Below, in pieces: positions 56,271-64,000 of a DNA stretch of 64,000 nucleotides. Numbering within the stretch: position 1 is the first letter of the stretch; each line of letters begins with the position of its first letter. The stretch covers positions 19,406,001 to 19,470,000 of the forward strand of contig OX419757.1 in assembly GCA_948567375.1 (NCBI GenBank). Reading direction: 5' to 3'. Source of the DNA: Lunularia cruciata. Taxonomy: Eukaryota; Streptophyta; Marchantiopsida; Lunulariales; Lunulariaceae. The notes under the pieces are model-generated. The model did no database searches and was not told the DNA's origin. It was given only the letters and a program-made list of their open reading frames with translations. Made by a program: the position numbers and the translations under genes.

Positions 56271-59200
56271 TAAAGAAGAAAACTAGGCTGTTTGTAGTAG
56301 AAACACGTGTGATCTTCAATAGAGCACATGGTGGTTGTTTGTATTAGTCCCTAGCATAGTAATTAAATGCTAAAATTCATTTGATTATGCACATGAGAAT
56401 GGATTCAATAGCATTTAATTGCATTAAAAATAGTTTGCTTCCTTTTTGCATCTAGATTTAAGGTAAAATGGAATCACTTGCATGTAAATGCATACTTATG
56501 CATTTGCTCATAGATATTGATATGTTTGCTCACCAAATTGAGATTTGATAAGTTCACTCATAATGAGATTGCTCTCAAGTTTAGTTTCATTAAAATGGGA
56601 TTGCTCCCGTTTTAAATTTTTTATTCATATGCTCGATGCCTGATGGACAATGAAGTGATTATTATGCTAATATATGTCATTTATAGAGTTGTTCATAGCT
56701 GATATATATGTCACTTATATAGTTATTTGTGAATTTACTGATTATTGAATATTATAGTCCTTGACCTATTCTTTTATGATTCTAATCAGAGTTCCCTTTA
56801 TGAATTATTTAATTATATGCATGATTTTCATTATATTAGGAAAATAATTTTCTCATATGATGAAAATAGTTTCATGCGGAAAATACTTTTCTTGGAATGA
56901 TGGAATTTTTGGAATGTTTGAGCATGTGCAGTTTTAGCTGAAGACATCTCCAATGGGTTTAGCACAAAGGAGGTTTTAGAAGAATTTTAGGGTTTTAAGA
57001 GAAGACATGTGAGAGCACCAAAAGTACCAAACTCACTTGATTGTGCCAATACCTAAGTTTGCTCATTGGAAAGGGAAAGAGTGCTCATACCTGAGTTCAT
57101 CCATTTGAATGGTTGTACCAATACTTGAGTCCACCCATTGGATAAGGAAAGAGTGCCAATACTTGAGTTTGTCAAGGATAGTGTCAATTTAAATAATGAT
57201 CAAACTAAGATGAAAGACTATATTTGTGTTCATTCACTAAGGAGCAACATTTGAATCATGTTTTAAAGAAGTGAGGAGAGGAGGATTTTAGACTGTTAGA
57301 GAAGAGTGTTTTCCTTCAGGTTCTTGATTTATTATCAAGGTTTGCGAGCATATTTAAAATAGAGAATCCAAAGCCTTGTTTGATCATCAAGATTAATTTT
57401 AGTATATTTAAAACAAAAGATCCAAAAGCCTTTAGATGGGAGGATTTTGTGAAGTGGAAATGTGAGAAGGTTTTTGGAGTGAAAGGGAATTGCTTTAGGA
57501 TTTTTGGAAGGAAAGATTTTCAAAGCTAAGTTTAGTTAAGAGGAGAGAAGAAGAGTGAACATTTTAGGAGCACAAAGAGGAGGAGAGGAGGAGAGATAGA
57601 AATAAGAGGAGAAGATACCATATTAAAGATACAAAATCAAGGTGCATAGTTCTCACATACTTTTGAATTTGCAATTCATAGTGCATAGTGAGAGGATTGG
57701 AGTAGATGAGAGGATCAGAATATGAGATTGGGATTTCAAAACCAAAATTGTTCAAATTCTAGATTAGCAAAAGTGTTAGGATTTCCGCAACATGGAGGAG
57801 ATCAATGAGGGTTCATGGCAAATAGATTCTCACAAAATCACAAACAATATAACACAGATTAAATGGAGTTGGTTTGATTAGACCTAGGTTTGTGCTACGC
57901 TGAAAGGCATTTGTGTGGGAGATCTGGATTTACTAGGGTTGAATGTTTGCTTGGGTATTGAGTATCTTTGTCCCAAGGTCAGTTGACTTGTTACTATTTT
58001 TCTTTTATTGTTAATATTCCCATGCTTGTGAATCCTTGTAAAATATGTTTCTTTGTATGCTTGTAAATTAGGTATATTTATCTTCAAATTGTTAGAAATT
58101 GGGTTTAGGGTTTCTATTGTGCTCTTAGGAAATTGGGTTTTTTCTTTTCTTTGCTTTCTATTGTGCTCTTAGGATACCAAGTTTCTAATACATTCTATTG
58201 TGTTTTCTTTCTACTACATTTTGTACTAAAGCATTTTGGGTGATTACAATAGTATAAAACATTGTAATATCCAATTACAACAATAAGCAATAGTATAAAA
58301 CCCAATATAACAAAAATCTAGGATTTGTAAATTATTTGCATTTTTTTCATCCAATTTTCTTTTGTGTTTTGCATTTTGGTTTCTATGTTTAGTGTTGTGC
58401 ATTCTAGTTTTTGAGTTTAAATTTTTGTTGTGTTTTGCATTTTGGGTTCTGTATTCAATGTTTTGCTATGTTCCATGTGTTGGTTTTTGTTGTGTTCTAT
58501 GTTCTCCAAATTTGAAATATGCAACAAAATCTCATTCTCACAAATACCTTACAAGCATACTCTACACAATGAGTTTGAAAAGTAAAACCATGAGCAAACC
58601 CAAAAATAGAGTGGTCAAACTCATAAAAAGCAAGCAAACCCCATACCCAAAGTGAGTGAATACCAAAATGGAGGTTAAGGATGAGTCACTTAATCAACCT
58701 ATGAGGTTTTAGCTACCTTGTAGGCTGTTGGTTTTCTAGGAAAAACCCAAAAGACCACTAAACAAAAGATCATCTTGATCCTTACATAAGCTCTTTAGGA
58801 AACCTTGAAAGCTTCTTGGAGCCATTAATATCCTTTTGTGATCTTATTCTAGCAAGGGCCTCTTGGAGCTTACCTTCTTGTTTTTGTTTCAGCCTCTTTG
58901 CTTTTCTTTGACAGCTTGCATATATGAGTGAAAGCACCATGAGATTGACTAGTGAGGGTGTATATGAGTGAAAGTAGGATGAGATATACATGTTGATGAG
59001 GATGGATAAGTTAAAATACAAGGGAGTGGTCAATCACAATAGTTGCTTTCACTAACTCTATCCATTGCTTGTGTGCAATCCCTTTGATCCACACAATTCC
59101 TCTACCAAGCCCAATTCTCCTTCTGCACTTTCATTTGCTTGTTGTGGTATTTCTTCATTGCCCAATATCCCTAAATTGAATGCCCTCATGTTAGATTTCA

Positions 59201-59337
59201 TACGCTCCTTCTTTACAAGTTCAACAACAATGGTTATCCATGTGGTTGCAAAGAGTTTTGCTATTCCTAATCTTGTATTAGTACTATCTAGAGAAAGTTT
59301 ATAAGTACTAATAGGTGAAAAAACCTTATACATTCTT
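56271..59337. other. Spacer with short tandem repeats, no gene seen
   Basis: At 57043-57190 four ~37-base units repeat, cores GTGCCAATACCTAAGTTTGC, GTGCTCATACCTGAG, GTACCAATACTTGAG and GTGCCAATACTTGAG. A GTTTTGCATTTTGG-type repeat runs through 58365-58500. Purine-rich AGAGGAGAGG tracts lie at 57540-57610. No coding signal. Confidence 0.6.
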
Positions 59338-59612
59338 GTCTATGCATTGTGAATGAATGAGACTAAGTGAGTATTTTCTTCCAATATATGCACCATGAAT
59401 GAATGAGACTAATTAAGTCTTTCCTTCTAGTGTATGCACCATTTTTGAATGAGATCTAAGTGAGTATTTTCTTCTAATATATGCACCATTTTGAATGAGA
59501 TTGAGTGAGTATTTTCTTCTAGTATATGCACCAGAATGAATGAGACTGAGTGTTTTCTTCCATTAGATGTACCATTTTTGAATGAATGAGATTGAGTGAG
59601 TCTTTTCTATCA
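59338..59612. repeat. Minisatellite, about 50 bp units, six copies
   Basis: Units with core ATGCACCAT.TTTGAATGAGA.T.AGTGAGTATTTTCTTCTA repeat six times with substitutions and small indels, the first near 59345 and the last ending near 59612. Confidence 0.88.
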
Positions 59613-60381
59613 GCTGCAAACTTCAGCTTTTGGTGGATTCTCTAGTTGATGCCTATATACTCCTTTTATGTTGTCAAGTTGACTTGTGCACCAAGTTTGC
59701 ATGGACTTGGGAGACGTCCACCCATACAAGATCAGTGAAAGGAAGATCTTTCACCTTAACTCTTGTTGCCATACAATGTGCATTTGCATTGGCATTGGCA
59801 AAGGGTGCAACAAGAAAGGAGATATATTCCTCACCACCTGATTGAAGAGTGGTTTTTAGTGCAAGACTTCAATGCAAAGAGATGTCTTACACGTTAGTGT
59901 ATTTATCCTACATGGAGAACATTTTTCTAGCTATTGAGTTCCCTTGTCATTCCCATTAGGCGGACCAAGGTGATACATGTGCATTCTATTCTCCATATGA
60001 CCATAGAGCTATATGGGGCAATAGAGGATTATGATTGGGCAAAGCTTATGCTCCATGTAGTTGAGTCAGAGTTATGGTTCTTGCAGAGATAGTTGACACA
60101 TCTTGATGGTGGGTGATACAAGTCAAGTTTTGTGGGCCAATTTTTGACCCATTTTTTTAGAGAGCAAACTAATTGGGGAAGACAAGGTCACCTATGAGTA
60201 CACTAGTGTCTTGGACATCTACAGTATGGAGGAGGAGGTGGAGGATGACCATGCAAATGATGCAACTATTGAGGAGGATATAGAGGTTGAGCATGGTGAT
60301 GAAGTAGAGGGTGAGTGAGCACATGAATTGAGATTCAATAAATGAGTGAATGAATGAAACTCAATATTGCTTCTCAGGTAT
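59613..60381. other. Spacer, no gene recognised
   Basis: A 71-codon plus frame at 59630-59845 and an acidic stretch encoded near 60220-60320 (many GAG/GAT codons) suggest a decayed coding region, perhaps a transposon end, but no motif identifies it. Confidence 0.4.
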
Positions 60382-60950
60382 TGTAATACCCCAAGGACAA
60401 GAAACCTCTCCAAGAGAGAAAATACAAGTTTCACACTCAATCCTTTGATGCCCCAAAGGAGCACCTTCTTTTTATTATATAGCCAAAGAGGATCTCCTCC
60501 AAGGAAGCTCCACCATAGGATTAGGTACATGGATAGGTGACCTGCCAGTGAGCTCCACCCTTAGATTACTTGCTTGGATGGGTGACATGTTGATCTTGGT
60601 CCCATCTGGTTGGTCAAAAAAGCTTTGACCATAGGGAATCTTTTAGGGATCTTCTTGTATGAATCTCAAAATCACATGGGTGAGGTACCATTGGAAAGCT
60701 CTTGGTGAGACAAACCAAGGGGGAAGGAAGGCCTAGCTTTCCTTTGCTGTTGACGTGGGGGGGAGGGGAGGGGAGGGGAGGGGCCACATATTTTTGAAGC
60801 CTAATTCATCCATTTAGGCCTCCAAAATTGCCTCTGAAGTTTCCAAGCCTACTTTGGCTTGTGCCCTATTAGTAGAAGTGCTCTTTTGGTGATCCCTCTA
60901 TTTGATCTACTTTCTCCATCATATGTGATATCGTTCTAGATGTCATCACG
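60382..60950 (+). mobile_element. LTR D3, split by B3
   Basis: Begins TGTAATACC and matches D1 and D2 up to the region TTCTAGATGTCATCAC, where B3 is inserted; the remaining ~140 bases should lie beyond the window. It contains an expanded G-rich tract at 60757-60783 that D1 and D2 lack. Confidence 0.85.
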
Positions 60951-61361
60951 TGTAAAAGTCCAAGACCAAGGAGAGAAATAAGAGAATGGAAGCTCACATT
61001 GGGACATTGGAATGAAGAAAAACTCCAAATGCATAACATGAGCTTTGGCTTTGGTATTTATAGGTAGCATACAAGGCCCTTGAGAAGCTTCTCAAGAAGC
61101 TTCATTGAGACACTTTCTTAAAGTGCAAGCCAAGTTAACCAAAAGCTTCTCAAGAAGCTTCTTTCTAGAAGCTGCCTACTTGGTGTGCAAGCTAAGCTAG
61201 TTCAAAGCTTCTAGAAGCTATTTGCTTGGGGTGCAAGTTAAGCTAGTCAAGAAGCTTCCCAAGAAGCTTCCTAGATGCTTTTGGAATATTCTAGGCTAAT
61301 TTTGCTTATTCTCTACTTTGTTAGCCTTACTAACTATGTCGCTAAACTCCATATTGTTACA
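60951..61361 (-). repeat. B3 3' LTR
   Basis: Window orientation TGTAAAAGTCC...TTGTTACA, 411 bases, matching the B1 LTRs in reverse complement. Confidence 0.92.
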
Positions 61362-62700
61362 TATTCCCCCACTGCTAATTGGTGATGTCCTCGTTGCCAT
61401 TGAAGCTTCAAACTCCTGGATGGCCGTCTATGCATTTTGGAGGTGAGAAAGAGGTTCCCATGTGGCATCATGAAGAGGATACCCTTTCCAAAGGACTTTT
61501 TACTCCATATGTTGTCGGCGTCCTCATTGAATGTGGCAATGCACAAGAATACAATCAACTTTGTACTCCTCATGATCATTGATAGGAATAGGAAGAAGAG
61601 GAGGTTGGGCTTGAGAGGAAAAAGAAGGGGGGTTAGGAACAAAGGGTTTTAACTTGGAAACATGAAAGATAAGATGGATGCACATATGATAGGGCAAGGC
61701 AAGTTGATAAGCAACAAGAGAGACAATTTGGGTGACATCAAAGAGTCCTATCCCATTAGGTGCAAGTTTAAAAACTTGGTATCAAGTGGGAGGGGTAGAT
61801 TACTAGAGGATAGCATAACTTTACTCACCAACTTCAAAGGTGAGATCACACCGATGGTGGTCTGCATATTGTTTTTGACAATTTTGAGCAACAAGGAGGT
61901 GAGGTTTGGCTTATTGGAGAGATTTGGAGATGGTTGTCAAGAAGGTTGAAGTATGAGGGACTTGAGATGGAGGAGAAGCAAGAAGAGAATCTGAGACAAG
62001 CAGATCTTGGCCAAAATTAAGAAAGAAAGGAGAAAATCCGGTGCTTGCATGTTTGGAATTGTTGTAGACAAATTCTGTAGTTGCAAGACATTCATCCCAA
62101 TTGGTTTTGACAAAGACACGCAGCATATCCTCCAAGGTATGATTTGCACATTCTGTTTGTCCATCATTTTGAGGATGACAGGTTGTGGAAAAAGCAAGCT
62201 TGGTGCCAAGTATCTGGAAGAGTGCTTGCCAAAACTTCTCGGTGAATCGAGGATCACGGTTGAAGATGAGTACACGTGACATCTCATGATGCTTGAAGAC
62301 ATTGTCAACGTAGATTTGTGCTAAGGTTGGAGCATCCATGGTATCACAGGTTGGTACTAAGTGGATTTGCTTACTAAGCTTATCTACAAACACCATGATT
62401 GTTGTGTGACCTTGCTTTGTCTTGGGCAAGGATGTGATGAGATCCTAGCTCACATGTTTTCATTGAGTGGATGGAATGGGGAGTGGTTGAAGGAGTCCAC
62501 TCGGCTTTTGGTTGTTGGCCTTGTTACGTTGGCAGCTCTCACACGATTGGGTAAACTCTCAAACATCTTGTGTCATGTTAGGCCACCACTATTGGCATTG
62601 GAGAGTACCCAAGGTCTTGTCCACACCCATATGACCAACTATTGGTAAATCATGGGCTTCTTGAAGGCATATAAGTTGGATATCACCTTTGGCTGGAACA
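61362..62700 (-). pseudogene. B3 integrase and chromodomain
   Basis: The open frame 62429-61911 covers the integrase core: VFVDKLSKQIHLVPT, VLIFNRDPRFTEKFW (second Asp region) and NDGQTECANHTLEDML, with the catalytic Glu intact, unlike B1. The chromodomain near 61400-61600 is single copy, with frameshifted pieces including a YKV-like start and HDATWEPLSHL. The zinc module lies at 62589-62650. Among the B copies this is the best-preserved integrase core. Confidence 0.85.
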
Positions 62701-64000
62701 TAGATCCGGTCCTTATGGAATAAAAGGCCTCCCTTGAAGGAGAAGGTGTTGCACTCCTTATTGCATGCTATACGACGACCAAGTACCATTTGGAAGAAGG
62801 GATCTTGTTGTAGAGTTAACCAAAACCAGTTTTGGACCTTAGAGTCAATTGACACCATTGTAATTGCTACCTTGATGAGAAGAAGAGACTTTAAATCAGG
62901 TTTCCATGATAAGGCATCAGGGATGGCATGGAACCGACTTGGTCTGTACTCAAGTTTGATGTCAAACAATTGGAGTTATTCCTCCCATCGATGATGTTGA
63001 CTCTTCATGTGTTGCAAGTGTAAGGTCTGCAACAATGGTTTATGATCAGTTTGCATGATCACTTGTTTCCCCAAGAGGTAATGCTTCCATACCTTGGTGG
63101 TATATAACATTGCAAGTTGTTCTCAATCTCAAGCAAAGTAGTTTCAGCCGTATTGAGTCGGCAAGACACAAAAGCAATGGGATGTAGTCCATCTCGGAAT
63201 TCTTGTTGTAACACGACTCCAATTGCAAAGTTAGAAGCATCATAACCAACCACACAAGATAGTTGAGGATCATATAATTGAAGATGGATCTTGGAGACAC
63301 CATGTGTTTCAACTTTTGAAATGCTTTTTTGTGCTTGGTAGTCCATTAGAAGCTCAAGTCCTTCACCAAGAGGTTAGAAAATGGTGCAGCCACATGAGGA
63401 TAATAATGGATGGACCGTTGATAAAAAAAGACCAACCTATTGAATGCACATACTTTTATAGCATCCTTTGGAGTAGTCCAATTAGTAATGGCCTTAATTT
63501 TCTCCTCTTCCATCTTGATCTCCTTTGATGAGATCTTGTGACCCAAGAAGGTAACTTCCTTTTGCCAAAAGGCACACTTTGACTTCTTGTAGTAAAATTT
63601 CCATTGTCATAGTTGTGTTAGGACTTCTTGCATGTGATTCACGTGTTTAGCCTCCATCTTGCTATAGATTGAGATATCATCCAAGAACACCACCACGTAC
63701 CAATCCAATAGTCCATCCAACACTCGATGCATCTGATCCATGAAGACTATTAGAGCATTAATGAGCCCAAAAGATAGAACTCTCCACTAAAAATGCCCAT
63801 ACCTTGTGCAAAAGGTAATCTTTTGCACATCTTCCCTATCAATGGAGATTTGCCCAAAGCCATTACAAAGATCCAGCTTGGAAAAGTATCGTGCTCCACT
63901 CAATTGATCAAGCAAGTCATCAATTCAAGGCAAGAGATATGCATTCTTCATTGTTTGCTTATTGAGCTTATGATAATCAATACAGAAACAAGCCCTCCAT
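62700..64000 (-). pseudogene. B3 RNase H and reverse transcriptase (partial)
   Basis: 63346-63059 gives RNase H with YDPQLSCVVGYDASNFAIGVVLQQEF (catalytic Asp) and ALSWKPDL further on. 63546-63346 gives GHKISSKEIKMEEEKIKAITNW (RT connection). The catalytic DDISIYS box is near 63670-63690, and palm motifs A and B lie at 63740-63930 in other frames. It is cut by the window end. Confidence 0.85.

Larger units (their letters stand above)
60951..64000 (-). mobile_element. Chromovirus B3, 3' part (continues beyond the window)
   Basis: LTR at 60951-61361, then on the minus strand chromodomain, integrase, RNase H and RT towards the window end. It is inserted in D3. The order and sequence match B1 and B2. 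Only the 3' half is visible, so the second LTR and target duplication cannot be checked. Confidence 0.9.

Noticed and set aside
1-64000. CRISPR array, operons or bacterial origin
   Set aside because: Tandem repeats here have no uniform repeat-spacer pattern; introns, LTR retroelements and phytocyanin identify plant nuclear DNA.
1-64000. tRNA or rRNA genes
   Set aside because: Apart from primer-binding sites complementary to tRNA ends, I saw no cloverleaf with A and B boxes and no rRNA-like block, although a scan with a dedicated program was not possible.

Overview
The window is nuclear DNA from a land plant with a large, transposon-filled genome. The evidence is a two-exon phytocyanin gene, Ty3/gypsy elements of the chromovirus and Athila/Tat-like types, PIF/Harbinger transposase remnants and long AT-rich spacers. 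The species cannot be named from sequence alone. A retroelement that carries its own cytosine methyltransferase makes me lean weakly towards a seed-free plant.

Layout. 1-2195: 5' end of a minus-strand gypsy element (family A, copy A2). 2196-9741: AT-rich spacer, an unrecognised exon-like segment (4053-4255), a broken Harbinger transposase (5290-6580), a minisatellite (7440-7860) and the 5' end of a chromovirus (B4). 9742-18796: mostly single-copy sequence holding the only intact host gene found, a stellacyanin-like phytocyanin (14819-16038, minus). 18797-51110: one C2H2-finger LINE (plus) split by a nest of LTR elements. 51111-60381: spacer, minisatellites and a second Harbinger remnant. 60382-64000: a family-D LTR interrupted by chromovirus B3, which runs off the window.

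The nest can be resolved to the base from target-site duplications. The LINE is split by B2 (20693-49832, minus; CTTCT). B2 is split by A1 (21648-45371, plus). C1 (21775-29412, minus; GTAC) sits in the 5' LTR of A1, B1 (38481-44897, plus; TTAGA) in its 3' LTR, and solo LTR D1 (34595-35293; TTGGT) in its coding region. Solo LTR D2 (39666-40391) sits in the gag of B1. Solo LTR C2 (48576-49267; GGAC) sits in the gag of B2.

The most interesting element is A1. Its decayed polyprotein reads gag with zinc knuckle, protease, a C5 DNA-methyltransferase domain (motifs I, IV, VI and the C-terminal ERER..GF block), reverse transcriptase, RNase H, integrase remnant and a C-terminal PHD finger. It therefore carries a DNA-methylation writer and a probable histone-tail reader in one retrotransposon. 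All retroelement reading frames here are broken by stops and frameshifts, so this window preserves the architecture and not a working copy.
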